In this document: one piece after another, positions 29,980 through 38,046 of the stretch
Layout: every line of letters starts with the position of its first letter
How positions within the stretch are numbered: the stretch's first letter is position 1
NCBI GenBank assembly: GCA_022508445.1
Contig: JAFLVG010000005.1
Span: 50,240-114,239, forward strand
Source: Clostridiales bacterium
GTDB lineage: Bacteria > Bacillota > Clostridia > Christensenellales > Pumilibacteraceae
DNA: 64,000 nucleotides
Direction: 5' to 3'
Notes under the pieces: model-generated
Seen by the model: the letters and a program-made list of their open reading frames with translations, nothing else
What the model was told of the DNA's origin: nothing
Database searches by the model: none
Made by a program: the position numbers and the translations under genes

Positions 29980-32099
29980 AAGTCAAGGTAAAAATCCCCA
30001 ATAGCCGCATGATAGCTCCCATCGACTTCAACGAGGTCGTTTTCGGGCATAATGCGTGCGGCGTCAAGCTGTCGTATACCGAATACGGATTTATGCAGCT
30101 GACGAGCAATCGGGCTGTGCTTTTCGACGCATACGCGACCTCGCACAAGTACAGCCCTTTCGAAACGGAATGCGGAATTGTCGCATTCCCGTTTTATTGT
30201 GGGTGCTTGACGGACGGCGGGGAACGTGTGGCTTACTGCGGATTCAGATTCGGCGAGGAACGCGCGTCGAGCTGGAAGCTGCTCGGGCTTGAAAAAGCGC
30301 TCGGGCTTATGAATGTAGACGCGTCTGCGGCAGGAGTTCCGATAAGCTCGGGCGTGTGCTGTCTGGCGGATGAAGCCGCGTATAACGAATACTTGGCGCA
30401 CATTCGCGACGAGATACATCCGCTCGCCGGCATAATCGTGCTCAACGGTCAAACGCACACGACGGTGGAGATGTACGGAAAAAAATACGCGGTGTTTTCT
30501 TCCGGCTGGGGCGACGGGCGGTATAATTGTTACGCAGGTTTTACGGCAGACGGAAAGGTGACGGCGATAGTTGTAGACTTCGGCATGATCGAGTATCCGA
30601 TAGCGGACGATACGCTTGTAGAAGTGGAAGTGGAAGCCGACGTGCGCGACACTATCGTATACGATCCGACAAAGTCGGAGCGCGAGAACAATATTATGCG
30701 ATGGACGAACGTAATACAATCTACTACGGATCCCGCGACAAAGCTCAAAGCGTATTCGCGAAGAGGGTATGCGTATCATTCCGCTAAAAACTACGATGCG
30801 GCGCTTGCCGATTACATGGCGGCGGTTGAGTGCAGTAAATCTGTTACCGACCGCGACGATCTGTCTCGGGCGTGGTCGGTATATGACAACGCCGCAGAGA
30901 TATATTGTATGCACAGCGATTACGAATCGGCAATACGCCTGATGAACGATGCGCTAAACGTAAACGACAACTTCTATGCCGGCGCGTTTGTACGGCTCAT
31001 CGATTTGTATCTACTCACAAAGCGCACGGACAAGGCGACGGAGACGGCGGTAAAAATGCTCAAAAGACGCCCCGACGATCCCGTGGCGAGCATGAAGTAT
31101 GCGGAATGCTGCGTATCCGAAAGGGACTACGTAACCGCCGCTACGCAGTACGAGCGGCTTGCGTCCGAATTCAAACTCTACGAAAATTTGTTCGACGAGG
31201 CGTCGTGCTATATCGAGCTCGGCGAGTACGAAAAGGCGCAGTCGGCGCTTGACCGCCATCCGGCCAAAGAACAGTACGAACAATATTGGTACTACAAAGC
31301 GTATATTGCATATAAAAACCGCAATTTGAGAGAGGCGTTGGGATACGCCGAGCTTTCACACGATATCGACAGCGAGTACATGCCTGCGCTATATCTGCTC
31401 ATCGACATCGAGTCGGTACTGCAAGAATATCACGCCGTCGCAAGGTACGCGGAAGCGTACAAGCGATTAAGACCGGACAACGAATACGGTTACAGCGTTT
31501 GTGCGGAAGCGCATTTGATTCTCGGCAATTTTTCGGAATGCGCGCGTAACTATTGTTATCTTTACGACAAGATAAAGCGTGACGATAAGTACGCCGCGCT
31601 CGCCGCGCTCGTTTGCGCTCGGTCGGGCGATAAAAAACGCAGATCGGACATGCTCAAAGTGTTGAGGAAAAAGCGCAGTCCGTACTACTTCGGCGCGATG
31701 TTCGGCGTGTATATCGATAAATACAAGGAGCTTGACCGCGCGCTCATGAAAGTGGTGCAGGCATTATTCGAGGACGCGGAGTTTTTGTTGTTGCTTGCAG
31801 TATATCTATTGCAAATCGGCAGTATTTTACCTGCCACGCACCTGATAGGCGAATTGAGCAAAGACGAAAATCTGCCTTACGACGTAGTGGCACAGCAAAT
31901 GCGCGTCGCAGAAAAGATAGGCGACAAGAAACAGTTTTTGTACTTTATCGATTATTACACGGAAAGGTTTATTTCGCCCGATGATGACACCGGCATTAAA
32001 AAGATTATCGCAGAGCGGCTTTTGACGTCCAATAAGCATCGAAGCTGGCTTGGCGAAATAGACAAAGTGCACAGATTTCAATTGTCTATACCACAATAA
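29976..32099 (+). CDS. DUF4241-like domain followed by TPR repeats, function unknown
   Basis: The 707-aa protein has an N-terminal domain (about 1-215) with a DUF4241-type signature, SSGWGDGRYNCYAGFTADG followed by VVDFGMIEYP. The remainder consists of helical repeats with tetratricopeptide character, for example residues 255-300 (AYSRRGYAYHSAKNYDAALADY) and others to about 560. It has no signal peptide or membrane helix, so it is probably a cytoplasmic scaffold or binding protein. The TTG at 29976 shares four bases with the dapL stop, implying translational coupling. A later ATG at 30009 is an alternative; neither has a strong Shine-Dalgarno sequence. No function is assigned. Confidence 0.75.
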   Translation: MKVKVKIPNSRMIAPIDFNEVVFGHNACGVKLSYTEYGFMQLTSNRAVLFDAYATSHKYSPFETECGIVAFPFYCGCLTDGGERVAYCGFRFGEERASSWKLLGLEKALGLMNVDASAAGVPISSGVCCLADEAAYNEYLAHIRDEIHPLAGIIVLNGQTHTTVEMYGKKYAVFSSGWGDGRYNCYAGFTADGKVTAIVVDFGMIEYPIADDTLVEVEVEADVRDTIVYDPTKSERENNIMRWTNVIQSTTDPATKLKAYSRRGYAYHSAKNYDAALADYMAAVECSKSVTDRDDLSRAWSVYDNAAEIYCMHSDYESAIRLMNDALNVNDNFYAGAFVRLIDLYLLTKRTDKATETAVKMLKRRPDDPVASMKYAECCVSERDYVTAATQYERLASEFKLYENLFDEASCYIELGEYEKAQSALDRHPAKEQYEQYWYYKAYIAYKNRNLREALGYAELSHDIDSEYMPALYLLIDIESVLQEYHAVARYAEAYKRLRPDNEYGYSVCAEAHLILGNFSECARNYCYLYDKIKRDDKYAALAALVCARSGDKKRRSDMLKVLRKKRSPYYFGAMFGVYIDKYKELDRALMKVVQALFEDAEFLLLLAVYLLQIGSILPATHLIGELSKDENLPYDVVAQQMRVAEKIGDKKQFLYFIDYYTERFISPDDDTGIKKIIAERLLTSNKHRSWLGEIDKVHRFQLSIPQ

Positions 32100-32157
32100 G
32101 CCATGTATGTCAATAGGTTAGACAAAAATATTGTGCGGAAAATTTTTTGAAGCGATG

Positions 32158-32186
32158 TTGATTTTCACTGCCAAAACGTATATACT
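32158..32186 (+). promoter_or_regulatory. Promoter of the probable 6S RNA
   Basis: TTGATT (32158-32163), 17 bases, TATACT (32181-32186). The predicted start at about 32193 coincides with the first base of the closing duplex of the RNA. Confidence 0.75.
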
Positions 32187-32192
32187 ATATGT

Positions 32193-32391
32193 ACATCCTG
32201 CGGTGTACGAGATAAAGCCTTATTTATAACCTCACTCACTAAAAGGGATGGCGCGTATGTGTTGCTATGTCGGGCCTCAGTAATTTTGGCGAAAGCCAAG
32301 CAGGGGATGGCAGAATAACACATCAGCCGACCCACCTGCCATAAGGCGGGTTTGAATACGGCTAAGTTCTGCGGCACAGGCGGGATTTTTC
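32193..32391 (+). ncRNA. ssrS: Probable 6S RNA
   Basis: No gene occupies this stretch, yet it has its own promoter, and its two ends pair. ATCCTGC near 32195 pairs with GCGGGAT near 32385, then GTGT with GCAC, AGCC with GGCT, and further A-U pairs up to AACC/GGTT, leaving a large central bubble. A long interrupted rod closed at both ends, about 200 nt long, and ending in TTTTTCTTTTTT is the hallmark of 6S RNA, which binds the sigma-A RNA polymerase holoenzyme as a promoter mimic in stationary phase. SRP RNA, tmRNA and RNase P signatures are absent. The call is from structure and length, not from an alignment. Confidence 0.68.
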
Positions 32392-32432
32392 TTTTTTATC
32401 GCGTATGCGCTTCGTGATACGGCGTCAAAAGT

Positions 32433-32465
32433 GTGGTTGTCGATCGTGGCAACCGCTTTTTGTTG
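32433..32465 (+). terminator. Intrinsic terminator downstream of the 6S RNA
   Basis: GTGGTTG and CAACCGC (one G-U pair) form a 7-bp stem with a ten-base loop, followed by TTTTTGTTGTTTT. It probably acts as a backup stop for the 6S transcript, facing the convergent gene that ends at 32468. Confidence 0.65.
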
Positions 32466-32467
32466 TT

Positions 32468-33136
32468 TTAATTTACATCGTGAGTTATCAGCAATTTAAT
32501 TGCATTTGGTATAGTGTCAGGATTGGGGCGCATGCCCGTATTTTTATGGTCGAAGCAGTCGGCGAATGCGCGTAGCTCGGTTTCGGCCTGTTTGAGATCG
32601 CGCTTGATCGAAGCTGTCAAGGCGTATAGGTATGCGGCTGTCTTTTTGCCGGCATACGCCGCGGCGGCGTAAAGCTCTTTTGTGTGCTTTACGCAGTGAT
32701 GCGCCGAAGCGAACAGTTCGGGGAATTCGCTTTCGTTTTCATACATTTCAGCGACAGTCATGTAGTAGCGCGACATAGGCTCTTCGATAGCGGAGCATAT
32801 AACACAACCGATATGCGAGTTTAGATTTTCGGCTTGCTTTTTTGCGGCTCTTTTATCGGTGGGCGCTTTGTCGAGCAGTTTTTTCAGCTCGGCGGCGCGC
32901 GTTTCGAGTTGCAGTGCAAGCCCGAGTTTGTTTTGCCCGGCATACATCATGCGTATATGCTCGGGACAAAAGCCTATGCGGTTGGAGTTAACGCGGAAGT
33001 CCGGATCCATCACGTTCTCGGCAAGGTATTGAGAAACAAGGCGTTTTTCGCGCTCGGTGTAGATTGCGCAGAGCGGACAGTCCGATTGTTTGCGGTAAGC
33101 GTCCCAAATGGGCGCGGTCTGAATTTGGTATTGCAT
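32468..33136 (-). CDS. DUF6062-like cysteine-rich protein, function unknown
   Basis: The 222-aa soluble protein has two cysteine/histidine motif pairs: CPLC with FCPEH (residues 20-60) and CVIC with HHCVKH (about 111-150). This spacing suggests a bound metal ion. The region between them (MMYAGQNKLGLALQLETRAAEL) resembles DUF6062 family proteins of Clostridia, whose function is unknown. There is no signal peptide or membrane segment. GGGGAC precedes the ATG. It is divergent from the next gene and convergent with the 6S RNA. Annotation goes no further than the family resemblance. Confidence 0.75.
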   Translation of the reverse strand: MQYQIQTAPIWDAYRKQSDCPLCAIYTEREKRLVSQYLAENVMDPDFRVNSNRIGFCPEHIRMMYAGQNKLGLALQLETRAAELKKLLDKAPTDKRAAKKQAENLNSHIGCVICSAIEEPMSRYYMTVAEMYENESEFPELFASAHHCVKHTKELYAAAAYAGKKTAAYLYALTASIKRDLKQAETELRAFADCFDHKNTGMRPNPDTIPNAIKLLITHDVN

Positions 33137-33227
33137 ATTGTCCCCGATAATTTAATATAATGTCAAGTAACAGTCAGGTCTGTTGTTCATAGATTATAGC
33201 ACGTTTTTCGGGCAAAGGCAAGGCAAA

Positions 33228-33947
33228 ATGAAAGACGAAGATTTCGCAAACGCATATCTTGTATCGCGCCGTTATCGCTCGCGTAGTGAGACGCGCTACC
33301 GCAAGCGAAAGCCGAGGCGCGCCGCAGGGGTGCTTATTGCAGTTCTCTTGCTGCTTACCGCCGGTATTTGTCTTTTGGTGGTGTTCCTGCCAAAGATGAC
33401 CGCGAGCGTCGGCGCGGCGCCCGTCTTTAAGGGCAAGACGTTTTATATGCTTGCGACAGCAAAGGTGTCGAGCCGTACCGAAGCGTTGATTGCGGCGCAG
33501 TCCGCCGCGGAGCGCGGCGGCGGAGGATACATATACAACGACGGGGAGTACCGTATTATCGCGGCGGCTTACGACCGCGAATCGGATGCGAAAACGCTCG
33601 TATCGGTAAATGCCGATTCTCATTATTTTGCACTCACCGTGCCTTCGTCATCGAAATCCGGCGATAAGCGCGTGCTCGAATATATCGTGGGAGATTGGTT
33701 TCTAACGGTAACTACGGCGGCCGCCGAACTCGACCGCGGCAACATAACGGAATCTGCGGCGGAGCATGCAGTAGCTGTCGCGTGCCGCAAGCTATGCGCG
33801 CTAGCGGACAATGCGGAATCGGCATATCTAAAACATGCAGTCACGGGCGTATGCGACATAGGTATTCAAACTAACCGTACGGTGCTGTCTTACATAAGAT
33901 ATGTTCAAGTTGCAGTCCTAGTAGCCGCGCATACGGCGCTCTCATAA
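33228..33947 (+). CDS. Single-pass membrane protein with SPOR-like extracytoplasmic domain
   Basis: The 239-aa protein has a basic cytoplasmic N-terminus (RRYRSRSETRYRKRKPRR), one membrane helix (about residues 34-56, GVLIAVLLLLTAGICLLVVF) and an outside portion. The segment TFYMLATAKVSSRTEALIAAQ...IYNDGEYRIIAAAYDRESDA looks like a SPOR-type fold, which in other proteins binds denuded peptidoglycan at division or sporulation sites. The start at 33228 is preferred over 33183 because AAGGCAAGG precedes it and the upstream extension lacks hydrophobic character. A division or spore-cortex role is suggested but not shown; similarity is by pattern only. Confidence 0.68.
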   Translation: MKDEDFANAYLVSRRYRSRSETRYRKRKPRRAAGVLIAVLLLLTAGICLLVVFLPKMTASVGAAPVFKGKTFYMLATAKVSSRTEALIAAQSAAERGGGGYIYNDGEYRIIAAAYDRESDAKTLVSVNADSHYFALTVPSSSKSGDKRVLEYIVGDWFLTVTTAAAELDRGNITESAAEHAVAVACRKLCALADNAESAYLKHAVTGVCDIGIQTNRTVLSYIRYVQVAVLVAAHTALS

Positions 33948-33953
33948 TTTTAC

Positions 33954-33982
33954 TTGATAACTTCACGCGACTGTGGTATAAT
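33954..33982 (+). promoter_or_regulatory. Promoter of nfnAB
   Basis: TTGATA (33954-33959), 17 bases, TATAAT (33977-33982) preceded by TGG. It lies just after the stop codon of the preceding gene and about 20 bases before the nfnA start. Confidence 0.82.
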
Positions 33983-34002
33983 TGTTTTACGAGGAAACAG
34001 CT

Positions 34003-34848
34003 ATGTATAAAATTCTCGAAAAAACGTCGCTGAACCCCACGGTGTCGCGCATGGTCATCGACGCGCCGCGCGTTGCAAAAAAAGCGCAAGCCGGTATGTT
34101 CATCATTCTTCGCGTGGACGACGAGGGTGAGCGCATTCCGCTCACTATTTCGGATTTCGACAAAAATATAGGCACTGTAACGATTATCTATCAGATAGTG
34201 GGAGCTACAACGCACAAGCTGGACAGGCTAAATGCGGGCGATTGCATTTGCGATTTTGTGGGCCCGCTCGGCAAGCCCACCGAACTTGACGGGTTGAAAT
34301 CGGTCGCGGTCATCGGCGGCGGCGTCGGTTGCGCGATTGCGCTTCCCACGGCGAAAGCATTGCACGAGCGCGGTGCAAAGGTGCATTCGGTTATTGGGTT
34401 TCGGAACAAGGATCTTGTCATTCTCGAAAACGAGTTCTGTGCGGTGTCCGACGTGTGTAAGCTCATGACCGACGACGGCTCTGCCGGCGAAAAAGGGCTT
34501 GTGACATACGCGCTCAAAAGCCTTATCGAGAGCGGAAACGTTTACGACGAGGTCATAGCGATAGGGCCTCTTGTAATGATGAAGTTTGTGTGCAAGCTCA
34601 CCGAACAGTACGGGATAAAAACGGTCGTTTCAATGAATCCTATCATGATAGACGGCACGGGCATGTGCGGCGGATGTCGGCTCACGGTTGGCGGCGAGAT
34701 GAAATTTGCGTGCGTGGACGGACCCGATTTCGACGGACACAAAGTCGATTTCGACGAAGCTATCGAGCGCGGAAGAATGTACGCCGAGTTCGAAAAGCAC
34801 GCTTACGAGAAAGAATGCAATCTTTTAAGCAAAGGCGGGAACGCGTAA
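34003..34848 (+). CDS. nfnA: NADH-dependent reduced ferredoxin:NADP+ oxidoreductase, small subunit
   Basis: A 281-aa FAD/NAD-binding protein of the ferredoxin-NADP reductase family (also called SudB or DHODH electron-transfer-like). It has the FAD motif RIPLTIS, the nucleotide loop VIGGGVGCAIALP and a 2Fe-2S cluster formed by Cys residues in GMCGGCRLTVGG and FACVDGP. With NfnB it couples NADPH, NADH and ferredoxin by flavin-based electron bifurcation. Pairing with a 462-aa GltD-like partner, overlapping by one base, distinguishes it from PyrK, a separate copy of which lies at 49760. The start at 34003 has GAGGAAA eight bases upstream. Electron bifurcation is inferred from the family, not visible directly. 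Confidence 0.87.
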   Translation: MYKILEKTSLNPTVSRMVIDAPRVAKKAQAGMFIILRVDDEGERIPLTISDFDKNIGTVTIIYQIVGATTHKLDRLNAGDCICDFVGPLGKPTELDGLKSVAVIGGGVGCAIALPTAKALHERGAKVHSVIGFRNKDLVILENEFCAVSDVCKLMTDDGSAGEKGLVTYALKSLIESGNVYDEVIAIGPLVMMKFVCKLTEQYGIKTVVSMNPIMIDGTGMCGGCRLTVGGEMKFACVDGPDFDGHKVDFDEAIERGRMYAEFEKHAYEKECNLLSKGGNA

Positions 34849-36236
34849 TGAATATGTCCAAAGAAAAAAATCCCATGCCTACACAAGAGCCTAAAATCCG
34901 CGCGAAAAACTTTTCCGAGGTCGCGCTCGGTTATACCGAGGAGCAAGCGAAAAACGAGGCGGAGCGCTGTCTTAACTGTAAGACAAAGCCGTGTCAAAGC
35001 GGCTGTCCCGTCGGCATAGACATTCCTGCGTTTATTCAAAAAATCAAAGATGGCGACTACGAGAGCGCTTATCAAGAAATAGCAAAGTCAAGCTCGCTCG
35101 CCGCGGTCTGCGGCAGGGTTTGTCCGCAGGAAACGCAATGCGAAAGCAAGTGTGTTCGCGGCAAGAACGGCGAGCCTGTCGCAATCGGGCGGCTCGAACG
35201 GTTTGCAGCCGATTATCACAACGCTCATAAAACGCACCCGATTGAGAACGTTCCCAAGAACGGTTACAAGATTGCGATAGTGGGATCCGGACCTGCCGGG
35301 CTTTCCTGCGCAGGCGAGCTTATCGGTAAGGGATATGACGTTACAGTGTTCGAGGCGTTACATATTGCAGGCGGCGTGCTGGTTTACGGCATTCCGGAAT
35401 TCCGTTTGCCTAAAAAGATAGTCGAATGCGAGATCGAAAACCTCAAAGCGCGCGGAGTCAAGTTTGAAACAAATACAGTGATAGGTAAGACGCTTCTCGT
35501 GGACGAGTTGTTCGAGGACGGTTACGAGGCGGTGTTTATAGGTAGCGGCGCAGGACTTCCGAACTTTATGAAAATAAAGGGCGAGGACTTAAAGGGCGTA
35601 TATTCCGCCAATGAGTTCTTGACGCGCGTCAACCTCATGAAAGCGTACAAAGCCGATAGCGACACTCCAATTAAACATAGCAAAGCGGTGGCGGTCGTGG
35701 GCGGCGGCAATGTTGCAATGGACGCCACGCGCTGTGCTTTGCGGCTTGGCGCGGAGCGTGTTGTATTGGTTTACAGAAGAAGCGAAGCGGAGCTTCCCGC
35801 AAGACACGAGGAAGTGGAGCATGCAAAAGAGGAGGGCGTCGAGTTTATGATGCTTACAGCCCCCGTCGAAGTACTCGGCGACGAAAATAAAAACGTCCGC
35901 GCGCTCAAATGCAAAAAAATGGAGCTCGGCGAACCCGACGCGTCGGGCAGGCGCAAACCCGTTCCGATAGACGGTAGCGAGTTCGAGCTCGAAGTCGATA
36001 CGGTCATCGTCGCAATCGGCACTGCACCCAATCCGCTTATCAAGAACACGACGAGCGGCATAGAAGTTCAAAAGTGGGGCGGCATTATTGTTGACGAAAA
36101 TGGCAAGACAACGCGCGATATGGTGTACGCAGGCGGCGACGCCGTGACGGGTTCTGCTACTGTCATACTCGCCATGGGCGCAGGCAAGGACGCCGCTATC
36201 GAAATCGATAAAGCTATTAAAGCAAAGAAAAAGTAA
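34848..36236 (+). CDS. nfnB: NADH-dependent reduced ferredoxin:NADP+ oxidoreductase, large subunit (GltD-like)
   Basis: A 462-aa flavoprotein of the glutamate synthase small-subunit type. The N-terminal 4Fe-4S domain holds CLNCKTKPCQSGCPVG and CGRVCPQETQCESKCVRG. The FAD-binding GSGPAGLSCA (about residue 144) and NADPH-binding VVGGGNVAMDA follow, and the C-terminal block is YAGGDAVTGSATVILAMGAG. The start ATG overlaps the last base of nfnA (TAATG). A stand-alone GltD is an alternative, but no GltB is present and the pairing with nfnA argues for NfnB. With the hydrogenase genes 2.5 kb downstream it would balance NADPH against hydrogen and ferredoxin pools in fermentation. Confidence 0.88.
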   Translation: MNMSKEKNPMPTQEPKIRAKNFSEVALGYTEEQAKNEAERCLNCKTKPCQSGCPVGIDIPAFIQKIKDGDYESAYQEIAKSSSLAAVCGRVCPQETQCESKCVRGKNGEPVAIGRLERFAADYHNAHKTHPIENVPKNGYKIAIVGSGPAGLSCAGELIGKGYDVTVFEALHIAGGVLVYGIPEFRLPKKIVECEIENLKARGVKFETNTVIGKTLLVDELFEDGYEAVFIGSGAGLPNFMKIKGEDLKGVYSANEFLTRVNLMKAYKADSDTPIKHSKAVAVVGGGNVAMDATRCALRLGAERVVLVYRRSEAELPARHEEVEHAKEEGVEFMMLTAPVEVLGDENKNVRALKCKKMELGEPDASGRRKPVPIDGSEFELEVDTVIVAIGTAPNPLIKNTTSGIEVQKWGGIIVDENGKTTRDMVYAGGDAVTGSATVILAMGAGKDAAIEIDKAIKAKKK

Positions 36237-36271
36237 ATAATACGAATCATTCAAACTAAGGATTGCTGATT

Positions 36272-37639
36272 ATGAATTTCTCAAAAGCGAAGAAAAAATA
36301 CACAACGGCGAGATTATATATTGAAGATTATAATCATTATACCGGTGAATTATGGTTGGACTTTATCAATGCCAATGAGTTTTGTTATTTCAACAGTATG
36401 GGAGATAGTGATTCGATTGAGCAAATATTAGATAGATATATTCCGTCCATGATTTATGTGCGAGGAATCGGTAAAGATGCAGGACTGCGACACGGAAGTG
36501 TATTGGAAGTTCCAATGGATCGGCTGTCGGAATTTAGGTCGATTTCGAAGCAAAGGTACAAAGAAGAGCAACGGCATGAAGAAGAGCGAAGATATGAAGA
36601 GGAACGGTATGAAGTAGAGCGAAGATATGAAAAGCAACGGTATGAAGAAGAGCGAATGTACGAAGAGGAACGGTATGAAGAAGAGCAAAGACTTCCGGCT
36701 GATGTCAATATGACAGTTGGCGGTGAAGCATTTTTAAATTTGCTAAATTCCGAATCAACAAAAAGAATCGATTATTTGTCTGATTTTGTATACGATGATT
36801 TGTACATAGCAATAGGGCGATTGCTTAACAGATATTGGGAAGGTCCGCCGTGCAATTTAGATAAATTAAAGAAAAGTTTCGATGTAAAAATATGGGATGT
36901 AGGGCAAGGGAATACTAATAGCATTTCAGACGGTACAAACCTTACTCTTTTCGATATCGGTTGCAGTAAACATTTTAATAAGCAAGAACAGCAAAAAATA
37001 TGGAATAATCACTTGAATTATGTAAACGCTCACGACAGACCGACTTTGATAATCAGTCATTGGGATGTCGATCATTTTAACATGTTGTCTTGTGCCGACG
37101 ACGAATTTATCAAGAACCTATGTTGTGCTTTCGTTCCGACGATCTGCAATACCGTAATGGCAAAACAGCTTTTATATAAGCTGACAAAATCATGTAAATA
37201 TGTTCGATTGATAGAACCCATGAGAAGGGATGAACCTCGGCATAATCATTTGCATGAAATTTATAAGGGAACGCATTTTACCATGTATACAGGTGAATGC
37301 AGTACAAGCAAGAATAATTCCGGTCTTGCTTTGCATGTATTCGGACAGAACGTTTCTGTTTTTTTAACTGCCGATCACAGTAATTCACAGATTTGTGACG
37401 ATATGTATAATCATTATATAACAAATCACGAGCTGAATATCGTTGTTCCGCATCATGGTGCAAGATGCGGCGTATTTGGTATCCCTAATTCATGCAACAA
37501 TAAGTCTGCTATTATTTCGGTCGGCAAAAACAGTTATAAGCATCCATTGCAAGAAGTGATAGACAATTACACTGCGGCAGGGTTTGAAGTTTTGCGTACA
37601 GATTGGGAAAGGAAAGATATTGATATAAAAGTCCATTGA
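36272..37639 (+). CDS. ComEC-like metallo-beta-lactamase fold protein with charged N-terminal repeat
   Basis: The 455-aa protein has a short N-terminal domain (1-90), a highly charged tandem repeat (about 94-140, units such as RYEEER, RYEVER, MYEEE alternating five and six residues, likely a helical rod), and a C-terminal metallo-beta-lactamase domain. The latter has WDVGQGNTNSI, the metal motif SHWDVDH, FLTADHS and VVPHHGA, as in the hydrolase domain of ComEC/Rec2. There are no membrane segments, so it is a soluble stand-alone nuclease-like enzyme. Base composition is much richer in AT than in the neighbours, suggesting acquisition by transfer. The start at 36272 is preferred to the TTG at 36263 because AAGGA lies nine bases before it. 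No promoter is visible in the 35-base gap after nfnB. Substrate and role are unknown. Confidence 0.8.
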   Translation: MNFSKAKKKYTTARLYIEDYNHYTGELWLDFINANEFCYFNSMGDSDSIEQILDRYIPSMIYVRGIGKDAGLRHGSVLEVPMDRLSEFRSISKQRYKEEQRHEEERRYEEERYEVERRYEKQRYEEERMYEEERYEEEQRLPADVNMTVGGEAFLNLLNSESTKRIDYLSDFVYDDLYIAIGRLLNRYWEGPPCNLDKLKKSFDVKIWDVGQGNTNSISDGTNLTLFDIGCSKHFNKQEQQKIWNNHLNYVNAHDRPTLIISHWDVDHFNMLSCADDEFIKNLCCAFVPTICNTVMAKQLLYKLTKSCKYVRLIEPMRRDEPRHNHLHEIYKGTHFTMYTGECSTSKNNSGLALHVFGQNVSVFLTADHSNSQICDDMYNHYITNHELNIVVPHHGARCGVFGIPNSCNNKSAIISVGKNSYKHPLQEVIDNYTAAGFEVLRTDWERKDIDIKVH

Positions 37640-37692
37640 CGGTTAATCGCATTCGGATATATCGCTTGCGAAAGTTAAGTGAACAAATACAA

Positions 37693-37725
37693 AAGAGCGG
37701 TGATTTTTTGCCGCTCTTATTTGTT
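37693..37725. terminator. Probable bidirectional terminator
   Basis: AAGAGCGG and CCGCTCTT form an 8-bp stem with a ten-base T-rich loop between two convergent genes. On the minus strand it is followed by TTTTGTATTTG, on the plus strand by ATTTGTTG. Confidence 0.65.
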
Positions 37726-37734
37726 GTGCTTTAT

Positions 37735-37935
37735 TCAGTCTTTAAGTCCCAATAAATAATCGACAGACTCGCAGAAGAACTCGGAAAGGGTAATGAGAGC
37801 CGAAGCGGTCGGCTCGGTTTTATTGAGCTCCCATTTGGCGATCGCAGATTGACTGATCCCCGTTTTGACGGCAAGCTCCATTTGACTTAAATTTTGCGCT
37901 TGCCGTAATTCTTTTAATCGTTCTCCGAATATCAT
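37735..37935 (-). CDS. Small XRE-family helix-turn-helix regulator
   Basis: The 66-aa protein is a single Cro/CI-type helix-turn-helix domain: RLKELRQAQNLSQMELA, then TGISQSAIAKWELNKTEPT as the recognition region, ending in FCESVDYLLGLKD. Proteins this small act as dimeric repressors. It faces away from the lipoprotein gene at 38047. An inverted repeat (37965-37981) lies 30 bases upstream of its start and covers the -35 element of the opposite promoter, suggesting it controls that gene and perhaps itself. No partner toxin is evident. Confidence 0.88.
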   Translation of the reverse strand: MIFGERLKELRQAQNLSQMELAVKTGISQSAIAKWELNKTEPTASALITLSEFFCESVDYLLGLKD

Positions 37936-37964
37936 GTAATAATTATATTAAATATAAGTAAAAA

Positions 37965-37981
37965 AAGACTTGACGAGTCTT
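37965..37981. promoter_or_regulatory. Inverted repeat, candidate operator for the XRE regulator
   Basis: AAGACT, five bases (TGACG), AGTCTT: perfect 6-bp arms. The site overlaps the -35 hexamer of the rightward promoter, so binding would repress the lipoprotein gene. It also lies close upstream of the divergent XRE gene. Confidence 0.6.
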
Positions 37982-37998
37982 AAAAGGCTTGATATAAT
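37970..37998 (+). promoter_or_regulatory. Promoter of the small lipoprotein gene
   Basis: TTGACG (37970-37975), 17 bases, TATAAT (37993-37998) preceded by TGA. The -35 lies within the inverted repeat at 37965-37981. Confidence 0.8.
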
Positions 37999-38046
37999 AT
38001 TATCGCATCAGTCTATTGCAATTATTAAGGTGCAAAGGAGAAAAAC

